Shown here piece by piece: positions 9,481 through 20,957 of a stretch of 64,000 nucleotides of DNA. The position numbers were made by a program, and so were the translations under genes. How positions within the stretch are numbered: the stretch's first letter is position 1; every line of letters starts with the position of its first letter. Source of the stretch: Byssothecium circinans (lineage: Eukaryota > Ascomycota > Dothideomycetes > Pleosporales > Massarinaceae); contig ML977039.1 in NCBI GenBank assembly GCA_010015675.1, positions 85,808 through 149,807 on the forward strand, in the 5' to 3' direction. A model generated the notes under the pieces. It searched no databases. It was not told where the DNA came from and saw nothing but the letters and a program-made list of their open reading frames with translations.

Positions 9481-10155
9481 ATACCTCGCTGTTGAGGAAT
9501 GGTTGGGGTTTACCCAAAGCTTAGGTGTTATAAAGCGGAAAGCCGGGGCATTACTCTTTACACCTGAAAAGGTGCAATACCGTGCCAGAGTAATTTTTAG
9601 AGACTCAAGTACAAGCGCATGTCTAAAGGCCTAACAGATATCGTGGTACTGCATGGCTGATTAGATGCGCATGTCACTTCGTCAAACTAGACACAGTATT
9701 AATTTATGATGGAGAGGACAGTCCAACACCAGCTTTAACGCGACCTACGGGCTCCCATACAACCCTCATGCAGCTACGCCTTACAACTCTGGAGACGCTT
9801 TCGACAGTCCAAGAACGAAGCATCCCTGCACCTATGCTCGAACACTGTACATATTCCGTCACCGTAATAGTACCCAAGGCATTTGCGACACAGAGCACGG
9901 CTTGTGAACTGGGGTGACATGCCATTCCTCAAGAGGAGACACGAATTGATAAATGTTACTTAACCGCAGAGCTGTCGTGCCGCGCAGGAAGGCTTATTTG
10001 TATGCACTTGCTCGCTCTCCTCTGCGAGGTTGAATCTTCCAGACCATGTGGGGAACCCCAACCCAGGACAGAGAGCATGGACCCATGGCAACGCCAGATC
10101 CGTTGTGAGTCATCCCAAACTCCGAAAAATTCCAATGTAATATCCCCGAGAGCGC
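9481..10155. other. Intergenic region, no gene seen
   Basis: 3' side of TAF12 (minus) and downstream of the tRNA. Only short frames without motifs. Confidence 0.4.
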
Positions 10156-12123
10156 CTAGATATCGTTCTTTCCACCCATAACCTTGGCCGCCTGCACGGC
10201 ATTCATCTTCTGCGTCCATCCCGGCGCCGGTACGAGCCGGCGCACAGTGCGGACTTCGTCAGATGCGTAGCCGGGAATGCGGATGTTGTAGTTGCGCTCG
10301 AGGACCATCTGAATATCGCGCACGTCAAGCTGCGACGATTCGCGGAGTTTGGACAGTTTGCAGGCGTTGCTGATGACGGTGTCGACAAAATCGTCCGCGA
10401 GTTGGAGCACGGCCTGGAGAATGATTAGCAGCAATAGATGAGCGGAAAGCTACAGACTTACCTCTTCAACCTCTGGAGTGAGAGCCTCGCCCGAACCACC
10501 CGTGACTTGACGAACAAGCTCGTCGAGCTTGCGCTTACTCAGAACGCGGTCGTTTTCGCCCTCAAGCTGGAACGGCGGGTATTTGGAGAGAACCGGCTGG
10601 CCCATCGGGCCCGGCGCACCATTTGTGGGACCGCTCATGGTTGGGCGTGCCTGTCCCATTGCGACTGCATTGGTCGGCATAGGCGGGAGGTTGCGAGGGA
10701 TTGGCATCTTGGGATTGTTCATCTGCTCGCGCTCCCGGCTGCCCGGGGTGTGGAAGTTGCCTTGAGCGCCGCCTTGCATTGGGGTCGTCGTTCGCTGGGC
10801 GTCTTGATTCGAGTACGATCTCTGTGCTGCGCTCACGGCGGCCTGATGCGAGAGGGGAGTAGGTGCAGCGTTGGAGGTGGCTGACTGCGGGTGTGGTGAG
10901 TTGCTTTGTTGGTGGACCTGTGGCATAGAATTTGCTTGGTGGGGATTTATAGGCGGGCGTTGCGGCTGCTGGTGAGTCTGCGGCGGGCCGGGTTGCGCAA
11001 ATTGCGGCTGGTTCTGATTTTGCTGTGGGTGAGAAGCGGGTGGCTGTCGCATGGGCTGTTGCTGTTGCTGTTGCTGCGGGAGCGAAGGCGCGGGGCCCTG
11101 GGTAGTTTGCTGAGACTGTTGAGGGGATGGCCCACCTGCCATGTTCGCGAATTGCTGCGCGGGAGGCACTTGCGCCATCTGCCCGCCCTCAATCTTGACC
11201 TGTGGCTCTTCTTTGATGCTTGTCTGTGACGGTTGGTGTTGGTGTTGTTGTTGCTGTGTGGTGGGAGGAAGCTGTTGGTTTGGTTGCACCTGCGCAGGCT
11301 GGTGAGGGCGTCGCTGCTCCTGATCGGCCTTGTTTTGCGCCTGCTTTCTCCTAAAGTTGTCGATGAAATCTTTTGCCGAGTTGTATTCCTTCTCCATAGT
11401 CTGCTTCTGTGAGAGTAGCTCTGGGGGGATCTCCTGGCCCGCCTGCTGCTTCTGTTCAACCATACTGTTAAGCATCTTGATGCGATGAGTTGCCTTCTGC
11501 TGCCTATTCAAGGCCATCAGATAGCTGTTGCGCATCTCTTTGAGCTTCGCATCGCCCTCGGGCGTCCCCGCCTGTGGGCCATTTACGGGCAGCAAGAACT
11601 TGAAGGCCTGGACGTGCTTGATGATCTCGGGATCGATGCTGGGCGGTTGCTGGTTCGGCTGCGGTGGGCGGGCTTGCTGGGCAGGGTTCGGTGGGGGCTG
11701 TTGCATCGGCGGTTGCTGGGGTGGCTGCTGTGAAGGCTGCTGTTGCGAGGGCTGCTGTGAGGACGGGCCGGACTGGCTCTGGTTCTGGTTCTGTTGGGCA
11801 GATTGGCCTTGATTCTGCTGCTGCTGCTGCTGTGCTTTCACTCTGGCCCGGTGTGCCCTCTCCTGTGCAATGAGCTTCGTCGACCACTCCTGGATCTTGT
11901 CGCGGGCGTGGACGTACTGGGCGCCGCCCTGTGGCTTCGTCTGCATGATGTTCCATAGATTCTGGACGGCCGGCAGGTATTTTTGCTTCATGTCGTTATT
12001 TAGACACTGTAGCTTGGGAATATCCTCGGGCTTGAGCAGCTGCGAGCTCTGCTGCTGCGGCGCAGGCGCCCCTTGCGGTTGGGAGTTGCTCATGGCTGCG
12101 GGCCGTTGTGAGACTGCGTCCAA
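10156..12123 (-). CDS. TAF12: TFIID/SAGA subunit TAF12
   Basis: Exons 12123-10462 and 10413-10156, joined in phase 0 across a 48-nt intron (GTAAGT...CCAG); 639 aa. The long N-terminal region is extremely Gln/Pro-rich, typical of fungal TAF12. The C-terminal histone fold starts at [17 protein letters not shown], continues across the junction as [20 protein letters not shown] and [20 protein letters not shown], and ends with [18 protein letters not shown]12 pairs with TAF4 in TFIID and with Ada1 in SAGA to form an H2B/H2A-like dimer, acting in the nucleus. The intron falls inside the histone fold. The glutamine tracts are encoded largely by CAG/CAA runs and may vary in length between strains. 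Confidence 0.95.
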
Positions 12124-12825
12124 GGGACGGGAATGGTGACTATGTTGATAACAATGTGCAGATGCAATGGTTGACGCAGACGGCGGGATGTGAATGGTGA
12201 GAGGCGAGGGCGCTGGGCGTTGGGCGTTAGCTCGTGGAGGGCGGGGGCCGATGGCGGTTCAGACGAGGTCCACCCGTGGACATGTCACGTCTTGGCACGA
12301 TTTGTTCTCAAGCTAAGGGAAGCATCCATGTCCCAACAACGATTCAGCATGGCATCGAGCACAGGAACAGATCCGGAGAACACATTCATTCATCTACAAA
12401 TATCAATGGAAGAAAGATGTGTTTAGTATCTAGTGCGAAACGAGCCAAGACAGACATGCTCCTTCTCAGCTCTTGCAATTACCTACAGCCTTTTGATGTC
12501 CTTCAAGAGCATAAACCTTACATGGAATGCCTGTCGCGGATGAGCTCGACACCGCATCGAAGGCTGGCTGGCCTTCATCGTATGTTAGCCCTCTATGCAC
12601 TCTGATATGTACGCTCAACACATACTGTGTTCCGGCTCAGACGTGGCTTTTCTCTATCGTAGCCACACGTCAAGTATTTGGGTACGCTTCACGCAATGCT
12701 CAAGGGTGAGAGTATTCCCAGGTTCCAAACGCTCAGCTCAGCCATCAAGGTTCACAGAGTCACAGACTCGGACGTCCCTTCTCGGGCGTGTTTGATCAAA
12801 CGCGAGTGCGATGGCTTGGATAGGC
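12124..12825. other. Intergenic region between TAF12 and DENND6
   Basis: Promoter side of TAF12 and 3' side of the DENN gene. Short plus-strand frames show no motif. Confidence 0.4.
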
Positions 12826-14463
12826 TCAACTTCCTGCTGTCACCGATGCACCCCCAACACCCAGCATACCAGCACTGGCGTCTCTCTCCAGTGATATCTT
12901 CATGTCGAGCCACGAGTAGAAATTGGCCGATTGACAAAACGACTCGTACAAGGCATCTCGAGCGCGATGCTTCTGTATAGGGCTCTGGCCTCGCGGTTTG
13001 ATACTGGAGCCATGCTTTGATAGATTGTTCATAAAGTCTGGCACTGAAAAGCTAGCATAGCGCTGTTTACCACCAGGCGAGACGATGTTTGTGGAGGCCA
13101 AGTATCGGTTGATAGGCGCAAGGAATTGCGCTGTAAGCTCTGCGAAATGACGGCGGATCAACGACCCAAGTTCATGCGTCTGGTCGCCAGATCTCAAAAG
13201 CGTTTCAATGCGAGAAACAATGGCGTGGTCAGATTTGAGAAAACGTCTGGATGGCGATCGGGCCTCGATTCCCCCACCGGGGAGGTCCAAGAGTGCATTA
13301 CGGCTCGATTTATGATGGAGGGAGTGATGTCGCTTTGATGGAACGGGCCCGTCATAGCTCTGGAGGTAGAGGATGTGAGGTCGCATTCGATGATTGACTT
13401 CAACAGCGCTGATGATGCGCTTGAGTAGGAAAGGATTCGTGATTCCAATGATGAATGGTCTGGGTGCACCGCCGTCCACACCGACGCATCTAAAATCTGC
13501 CTGCATAGTCATGTACGGCTTGACCACGCCAGCGTATGGGATTGGACAAACAAGGTCCACCAGAGACGACACTGCTTCGCTCGCTAGCTGAGGTGACTTG
13601 GCAACGACAACGATGCTTTCACAGAGCACGAGCTTTTCGAATAGAACGTAGAGGTCCGAGATGCAGGGCATGAAGAGCATGATTGTGTCCCATGATCCGA
13701 GTGGCTCGTAGGCACAGATGGAAGACCGCTTGTCAGAGATCAAGGGGATCGGTCCTGCGAGGCCCTGGAGGGGAAAGGCGAAATGCGGCGCAACGTCCAA
13801 AGTGACTACGGAACCCAGAAACGGCAGCTCCTGTTTCCCGAGCGAGGGTGCCGGCCAGGTAATCATTTGTGAATGGGCAGCTTCGAGAGTCGCCGGGTCG
13901 CTAATGTGTCCAGAGAGAGTCATTTGGTGTAGAATGCGGCTGTAGAAAGAATGGAAGTTGTGGTTGGTGATGAGGACAAGGGTGCGTTGGTTGAAGCTTC
14001 TCTTCATGGTATGATCGAATTCTTGACGGAATACGCAAGCGGCGTAGAAAGTGTCGGGACTGGCATGAGGAGGCTGTGGAGAGCTGAGGGGGATGTCTGG
14101 CGAGTTGTTGGCGATGGTAAAGTTGAAGGCGAGATCGTCAACAGTCTCCGTGTTCTGCTGCTCGGGGAAGCTGGCAGTGTTAGGGTGCGGTAGACGGATA
14201 GGCCATGAGAAGTACCTGTTGAAGCAGATTGCGGTGAGGTCCGAGGGCGAGAAGGGCACATCTGGCGGATATACGATTTCAACCTCAGGTCCTACAGTGC
14301 ATGGGTCAACTGCGAGCTGGGGGCGACGAGAAGTCGTCTTACCTACCGACATCGACGTTGAAGTTGCAGACGACGCTTTCACGTGTCAGTCTCCGGCAGT
14401 GCGCTCCATGGGCAGACAGACGTACAAGGCGATGGCCCAGTGCTGGAAGCCCGTCACCGTCAT
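12826..14463 (-). CDS. DENN domain protein, DENND6 type
   Basis: Exons 14463-14426 (38 nt), 14375-14347 (a 29-nt micro-exon) and 14291-12826; 510 aa. The spliced N-terminus reads MTVTGFQHWAIAF, VVCNFNVDVGPEVEIVYPPD, the conserved DENND6 opening that no single frame shows. The cDENN core includes EPLGSWDTIMLFMPCISDLY, LFEKLVLCESIVVVAKSP and VDLVCPIPYAGVVKPYMTMQ. A C-terminal helical region follows (LIRRHFAELTAQFLAPINRY). DENN proteins are guanine-nucleotide exchange factors for Rabs; metazoan DENND6 acts in endosomal recycling. The fungal target is not known to me. The gene is divergent from VAC14. A repeat of GAGGTT units (about 14490-14513) lies just 5' of the start. Confidence 0.88.
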
Positions 14464-14791
14464 GTCGTGGGGCGGGCGGTTGTCGGGGCTGAGGTTGAGG
14501 TTGAGGTTGAGGATGAGCTTGCACTGCACCTGGACTTGAGCACGCCGTGGGAGTAGCGGCAGCGCGCGTCCTGTATATCAACTATGTACGGTAGAGAGAG
14601 GCCGCTGTGCTGTGCTGTACAGTACATATGTACGCATCCATGCCCACGCTCCAATGCACTATGACGTGCACTAGTCCCGCGTCAGCCTCGCCCGCAGCAA
14701 CATTTCCACCTCACCTCACCTTGACCGTCACCTTCGCCGTCACCTCCGCCGTCACCACCACAGCAACCCTCGCCCCCCGTCGAAGCTGCAC
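14464..14791. promoter_or_regulatory. Shared divergent upstream region of DENND6 and VAC14
   Basis: 328 bp between the two start codons. It contains the GGTTGA-type hexamer repeat near 14490-14513. No other gene fits, so both promoters must lie here or overlap the neighbouring 5' exons. Confidence 0.5.
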
Positions 14792-17700
14792 ATGGACGCC
14801 AACATCACCAAGGCGCTCAACGACAAGCTCTACGACAAGCGCAAGAGCGGCGCCCTCGAGCTCGAAGGCCTCATCCGCGAATCGCTCGCCGCGCGCGACT
14901 TCGACCGCATCCAGAAGATTGTGCACCAGCTCTGCCACGAATATGCCTACGCCGTGCACCAGCCGCACGCCCGCAACGGCGGCCTCATCGGCCTGGCCGC
15001 CGCCTCGATAGCCCTGGGCCCCGAAGTCGCCCGCTACCTCGACGAGATCGTGCCGCCGGTGCTGGCCTGCTTCTCCGACCAGGATGCCCGCGTGCGCTAC
15101 TATGCCTGCGAGAGCATGTACAACATTGCCAAGGTCGCAAAGGGCGAGATCCTGCTCTACTTCAACCAGGTCTTCGACGCGCTCTGCAAGGTAGTACGGC
15201 CGCTTCCTACACCCGTCGTTGCTGCTGGGCCTGCACCCACCACAGGACACTGCTGACAGCCAAGACACAGCTGGCCGCCGACTCGGAGCTGTCTGTCAAG
15301 AACGGCGCCGAGCTGCTCGACCGCCTGGTCAAAGACATTGTCGCCGAGTCCGCCGCCTCGTACGTCTCCGTCCTCCATTCTCCCGAGCTCGGAGGCGACG
15401 AGGCCCCAGACGCCGACGACAAGGCGGCCCAAGACCATCCGACCGCCTTCTCGCTCCAACGCTTCCTGCCCCTCCTCGAAGAGCGCATCAACGTCATCAA
15501 CCCCTTCACCCGCACCTTCCTCGTCGCCTGGATCACGCTGCTGGACTCCATTCCCGACCTCGAGCTCGTAGCATACCTCCCGCGTTTCCTGGGCGGCCTG
15601 TTCCGCTTCCTCAGCGACCAGAACCAGGACGTACACACGGCGACCCAGGTGGCCTTGGACAGATTCATTAGCGAGATACGCAAGATCGCACGCATAAAGC
15701 GCGGCATTGCAGAGAGCAAGAAGAGCCACGGAGACGACAACTTCAAGCGCTCCACTTCAAGCCTGCAGAGCGGGGGGGACGACGATAGCGAGGCCGCTAG
15801 CACCAGATTTGCCCAATCCCAGAGCCACTCGCTCGATGACAAGGACGACGGAAGCGTGGACAGCCGGTCAGTCGCGGCCGATGACGAAAAGTCGGGCAGT
15901 GGTGACGGAGACTGGGTCCCCGGTCAAGATGTTCAGGTTGACCACCCAAAGATCCTGGAGATCCTGGTGAACTATTTGGGAGCTCCCTTTGGCGACAAAG
16001 GTGCGTTTTGCGCTACCACCCGCTGGCTGCGTGTATTGACAACCTGCAGAGGAAGAAAACCACGAGATTCTGCTCACAACTCTCCGATGGATCGACAGTC
16101 TCTTTGAAATATGTCCCGAAGACATCATGCCTTTCGTGCCCAGCCTCTTGACGCACGTGCTGCCCAGGATGTCCCACGATCTCGACTCCGTTCGACAAGC
16201 AGCAAACAAAGTCAATGCATCGCTGATGGACTACATCATGTCTCTCTCCGATGATAGCCGTCGCTCGGATGGTACAACAGGTGCTCAGATACAGCTACCC
16301 AACTCGCTTTCAGCCTTGGGCAAGGAACTTACGGGTGTAGAGCGCCGAGAGTCAAGTTTGTCGAGCCGTTTGCTAAAGACTGTAATTCAAGATCGCACCG
16401 ATGTTAGGTCAGCAGAGGGCAAGGGTACCAGGACACCGACTCCTGCAGAAGAACGTGGCCCATCGCCGCGTCCAGTTCCCGAGCTTGACTACCAAGCAGC
16501 GGTGAATGCGCTCACTCTTCAATTTCTGAACGAACACGAAGCGACACGCGTGGCAGCCATAGCATGGCTCATCATGCTCCATAGGATGGCGCCCGGAAAG
16601 GTACACCCAATCTCCACCATATAAGGCTCGACTGACCATGGGAACCCAGATTCTCTCAGTCGAAGATGGGACATTTCCTGCACTGCTCAAGACATTGTCT
16701 GACCCCTCGGAAGCGGTCGTCACGCGTGACCTTCTACTGCTCTCTCAAATCTCAAAAAACAGCGACGACTCTTACTTTACTTCCTTCATGGTCAACTTGC
16801 TAAAACTGTTTTGCACGGACCGAAGACTTCTCGAAACCCGCGGTAATCTCATCATCCGGCAACTATGCGTCACTCTCAGCGCAGAGAGGATATACCGAAC
16901 AATGGCGGACTGTCTCGAGAAAGACGAGGTATATTCGTTCGGTCAGTCTCGTGCGCGCTCATAGCTGACCCTTGTAGGACGTTGAGTTTGCGAGCATCAT
17001 GGTCCAGAACCTCAACAACAACCTCATTACCGCCCCAGAACTGGCTGATCTAAGAAGGCGTCTTCGCAATCTCGACTCCAAGGACGGACAGTCGTTCTTC
17101 GTGTCTCTATTCAAATCGTGGTGTCACAATGCGGTCGCAACCTTTTCGCTGTGTCTCTTGGCTCAAGCATATGAACAGGCATATCATCTTCTTCAAATCT
17201 TGTGAGTGATGCTGATGTCAATTACGGCTCTAGCTAACCACGACAGCGCTGATTTGGAAATGACGGTCAACATGCTCATTCAGATCGATAAGCTTGTCCA
17301 ACTTCTCGAGTCGCCGGTTTTCACATGTAGGATACAAGCTCTTCCTCCAAGAAAATCAACTAACATGATTTCAAGACCTGCGCATGCAGCTTCTCGAACC
17401 AGAGAGGTATCCACACCTCTACAAATGTCTCTACGGACTCCTGATGCTCCTCCCACAATCTTCAGCATTCGCAGCTCTGAAGAATCGTCTGAACAGCGTG
17501 TCCGCAATTGGCTACCTCCACATAGCACCTCGAACGTACGTCTCCACTTCCAACTTTAATCACTTGAGGCAAAAGAGCTCAGAGACCGGACCTTCCAGTG
17601 CACCGCAGGCTGCGACATCATCAAGCTTCGAGCGCCCGAATCGCCTCAAGGCCCGCGAGGAAGGCGGTGTGAAATGGGTGGACTTGTTGGAGAAGTTCAA

Positions 17701-17956
17701 AAATACACAGGAGAAGGCGCGGAAGAATCAGCGACTGGCGAGCATGGGCGAGGATGTCGGCCCGAGTCCAGTCCAGGACAAGGGACCGCCGGAGGTGCCA
17801 CCGAAGACTGCCCCAGTGGGTAGAGCACCTCCTGCTGCGTTGAATAGGCCCCTGCCTCCCGTGGCCGGCCCCCCGGCTGCGGGACACAAGCCGAGAAATA
17901 GCCTGTCGAATTTGGGGAGATTTGCTGGTGGGGTGGCAGGAAGGCGTAAGAAGTAA
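14792..17956 (+). CDS. VAC14: Vac14, scaffold of the PI(3,5)P2 kinase-phosphatase complex
   Basis: Seven exons: 14792-15190, 15271-16000, 16050-16600, 16650-16928, 16978-17201, 17247-17326 and 17376-17956. Six introns of 45-80 nt all keep frame (947 aa). The N-terminus [19 protein letters not shown] and HEAT repeats (for example [20 protein letters not shown] and [14 protein letters not shown]) are typical. The Vac14/Fig4-binding C-terminal domain includes [38 protein letters not shown] and [20 protein letters not shown]. Vac14 organises Fab1 and Fig4 at the vacuole/late endosome and controls PI(3,5)P2 turnover. The tail after about residue 800 is Pro-rich and low complexity. A further small intron near 17530 is possible but not needed. 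Convergent with VMA12. Confidence 0.95.
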
Positions 17957-18067
17957 TTCCTGCTTTGGTGCGGTGGTCGGTACAAATTTCTTCAGATTGC
18001 ATGGCGAGGCGTTGTGGGCATTGTACTTTGATCTTCTCAGTAGCGTGTGTACAACAGCGAGCCATCT

Positions 18068-19006
18068 TCAGCGATGTTTGCCCTTTCTATATCTGACAGC
18101 ATCCTCGCTCTTCTCGTCGGTGGCCGATGAAATGCTCACTTCTTTGGCCTTCTTGTCGCTGCTGTCAATGACCCAGCTCTGCACGATCTCTTTGATCTCT
18201 GGTTTTCTCCTTTCCTTCCTCTTTGCCTCGGCCACTTTCCGCACGTAGCTACTGTAGACGACCACCTCCGCGATGGCCACTGCGCCACTCCCGCCCATGC
18301 TCAGACCCAGTCTCGTCGGCGCGCTCCAATGTCTCGCAGCCATCCATATGAAAACGGCACACGCGACCACCGATACCAAGACGTTTATGATGAGGATGAT
18401 CTGGCGGTGGACTTCATCGTAGGAAAGCTCATCCTCGTCGGTGGCGGTTTGGGTACCGACGGAAAACGCTGGCGGTGACGAAGCGTTCTGAAAACGCTGC
18501 GAGAAGGTTTCGGACTTGGGGAGGTAGGATGTGGGTGCCGCGGACGGGTTCAGCATGCGTTCGTAGGCGCGGGCTTCTTCCTCGGCGCGCAGTCGCGCCA
18601 TGAGGGCTTTGTACTCGGTGGTCTGAGGTTTCTTTGGGGGCGGAGGGGGGATGTAGATGCTCGAGCCGCGCAGGAGGGCGTCGAGGGTGCGCGGGGCGGG
18701 CAGCGGCTGCTGCTGTGTAGACTTGTCGGCCTGCAGAGGCTCGACCGAGTCTTGTCGTGCGGTGATACTTTCCTCTTCCTGCGAGCACCTCCTGGCCTTC
18801 TCCTCGCGCGCCGTGATGTCAGCTTCATGCTTCCTCAAGAGCCTCGACAGGTCAATCAGCTGGCCGTGTGAGACGGGCTGTCCAACCGCCGGCGCGGCGA
18901 GCGAGGGCTCCGAAGAGAGTTGCAGCTCCCCAAAGTCTTCGGCGGCCACCGCTTCAGCTGCCTCAAGCGCGCGCACGATGGCGGGCGTCACGGTGAGCAG
19001 CACCAT
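18068..19006 (-). CDS. VMA12: Vma12-like ER assembly factor for the V-ATPase
   Basis: Single exon, 312 aa, starting MVLLTVTPAIVRALEAAEAV. The frame is open upstream to 19582, but that part is compositionally unlike the protein and overlaps the COQ1 5' end. The Vma12 (Vph2/TMEM199) signature is LDALLRGSSIYIPPPPPKKP followed by EYKALMARLRAEEEARAYER. Two membrane helices lie near the C-terminus (IILIINVLVSVVACAVFIWM and GLSMGGSGAVAIAEVVVYSS), then a basic, Lys-rich tail. Vma12 works with Vma21 and Vma22 in the ER to stabilise Vo subunit a during V-ATPase assembly. Its stop codon is 111 bp from that of convergent VAC14, and it is divergent from COQ1 (275 bp). Confidence 0.9.
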   Translation of the reverse strand: MVLLTVTPAIVRALEAAEAVAAEDFGELQLSSEPSLAAPAVGQPVSHGQLIDLSRLLRKHEADITAREEKARRCSQEEESITARQDSVEPLQADKSTQQQPLPAPRTLDALLRGSSIYIPPPPPKKPQTTEYKALMARLRAEEEARAYERMLNPSAAPTSYLPKSETFSQRFQNASSPPAFSVGTQTATDEDELSYDEVHRQIILIINVLVSVVACAVFIWMAARHWSAPTRLGLSMGGSGAVAIAEVVVYSSYVRKVAEAKRKERRKPEIKEIVQSWVIDSSDKKAKEVSISSATDEKSEDAVRYRKGKHR

Positions 19007-19281
19007 GCCGTGGATAGCTAGGCAGTGTTGCAGTCGGTGGTGCTGTTCTGGTGGTGCTGTGGTGGTGGAAGCTGTCCGGCGGTCGTCGCCCGATCTTATC
19101 TTGCCTCGTAGCGGAATTCCACTAGCGTCGTGAATCGGCCGTAGATAGAGCCCAGACCAAGACGACGCCAAAACTTTCTCAAGTCGCTGCCGCCAACAAC
19201 TAAACACGCCTTTTACGCCCCAGACTGCTGCCGGCAAGTGCCAATTGCTCACAAGGACTTTGTAACTGACGTTTTGTTTCG

Positions 19282-20661
19282 ATGACGAGCCGATCCGCAC
19301 GGCTTGCGACGAGCCTCCCGCCGTGTATGCCAATTCGTCTCTCGCCATGCTCGCCGCTTTCCAGATGCACAGCTCTCTACCACCCGTCTCGGCGGCGTAA
19401 CCAGTCATCATGGGCAGCTGCCGTCTCTGCTGCTCAGACCATTCTAAACCCCCCAGCACCCGATCCAAATGCACCCATTTCGGCGGACCCGTTCCGGACC
19501 GTCGCAAAAGAGATGAAGTTTTTGACCAAGAACATACGGCAATTACTCGGTTCAGGGCATCCCACACTCGATACCGTCTCAAAGTACTATACGCAGAGCG
19601 AGGGGAAATATGTGCGGCCGATGCTGGTGCTGCTCATGAGCAGGGCAACGGCCCTTACAGAAAAGACGGCGAGAGACACAAGTCCGTTCAGTGTCAATCG
19701 TCCCCTCACAGATCCCAACATCCTTGTAGATGAGAATCCCTCTGCCCCGGATGCGGCAGGATACCTCACTGCATCGTCGGTAGCCCAAGACGCGACATAT
19801 CGAAGCGAAGACTCAGACATACTCCCATCGCAACGCCGGCTAGCTGAGATCACCGAACTGATCCATACGGCCTCGCTCCTGCATGACGACGTAATAGACC
19901 ACTCGATATCACGCCGCTCAGCCCCCTCCGCAAATATCGAGTTCGGCAACAAAATGGCAGTGTTGGCAGGCGATTTTCTGCTTGGCCGCGCTTCAGTCGC
20001 GCTCGCTCGGTTACGGGATCCGGAGGTGACTGAGCTTCTTGCAACTGTCATTGCAAATCTTGTCGAAGGCGAATTCATGCAGCTAAAGAACACTGCCTCC
20101 GACGAGCGCAACCCCATCTGGACGGAGAATACCCTTGCATACTACCTGCAAAAGACGTACCTCAAGTCCGCGTCGCTGATCTCGAAATCCTGTAGAGCGG
20201 CAGCCATTTTGGGTGGTAGCAGTCCAGAAGTGGTGGAGGCGTCGTATCAATACGGGAAGAATTTGGGGCTCGCCTTCCAGCTAGTGGACGATATGCTGGA
20301 CTACACAGTCAGCGGAGAGGAACTTGGCAAGCCGGCTGGTGCAGACCTGGAGCTGGGCCTCGCGACGGCACCCTTGCTTTTTGCGTGGAAGGACAACAAG
20401 AGCTTGGGCAAGCTGGTCGGGAGAAAGTTCGCCGAGGAGGGGGATGTACAGCGGGTGTGTATAACTCCACCTCGACGTTTGAAGTACTAAACAGAACAGG
20501 CACGCGACATCGTCTCGCAAAGCACAGGTCTAGAGCAAACCCACGCCCTGGCCCAAGAGTACGTCGACAAAGCCTTGCAGTCAATCGCCTCCTTCCCCGA
20601 CAGCGATGCGAAGAACGGCCTGATCGAAATGTGCACAAAAGTGATGAAGAGGAGGAAGTAG
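19282..20661 (+). CDS. COQ1: Mitochondrial polyprenyl diphosphate synthase (ubiquinone side chain)
   Basis: Exons 19282-20454 and 20500-20661 with a 45-nt intron; 444 aa. The N-terminus is Arg/Ser-rich and lacks acids for about 40 residues, a good mitochondrial presequence. Trans-prenyltransferase motifs: GKYVRPMLVLLMSRA, the first Asp-rich motif in LIHTASLLHDDVIDHS, and the second in LGLAFQLVDDMLDYT. The conserved lysine segment GNKMAVLAGDFLLGRASVAL is present. The second exon ends ...MCTKVMKRRK, the expected C-terminus. The enzyme makes the long isoprenoid tail of coenzyme Q; chain length (often C50 in these fungi) cannot be read reliably from sequence. Divergent from VMA12. Confidence 0.95.
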
Positions 20662-20957
20662 ACGGAGACCGGACTGCTGCTATCGAAAAAGTGGCGGCAC
20701 AGCTGTATTGTACGAGTAATAGGGGCACATCACGGCGTTCTAGGCAGCAAAAAGGCGGTGCTGTCCATGTTCAGAGCATTTACTCAAGCGATGGGATTCC
20801 TTGTACACTTACTGTATACACATATTCAACTGAATTGTACGATGTTACTGACCAGGTGTGGGTCAACGTAAGTTGGACCTTCAAATGGCTCTTCGATTGA
20901 TTGATGGGTATCTATAAAGCATGGTAATGGTTTTGAAACCGAAACATATGGCCAGTA
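20662..20957. other. Convergent intergenic region
   Basis: 296 bp between the stop codons of COQ1 (+) and the WD40 gene (-). No gene seen. Confidence 0.4.

Noticed and set aside
19007..19582. N-terminal extension of the VMA12 frame
   Set aside because: No homology-like features, overlaps the COQ1 5' end, and the Met at 19006 directly precedes the conserved protein.
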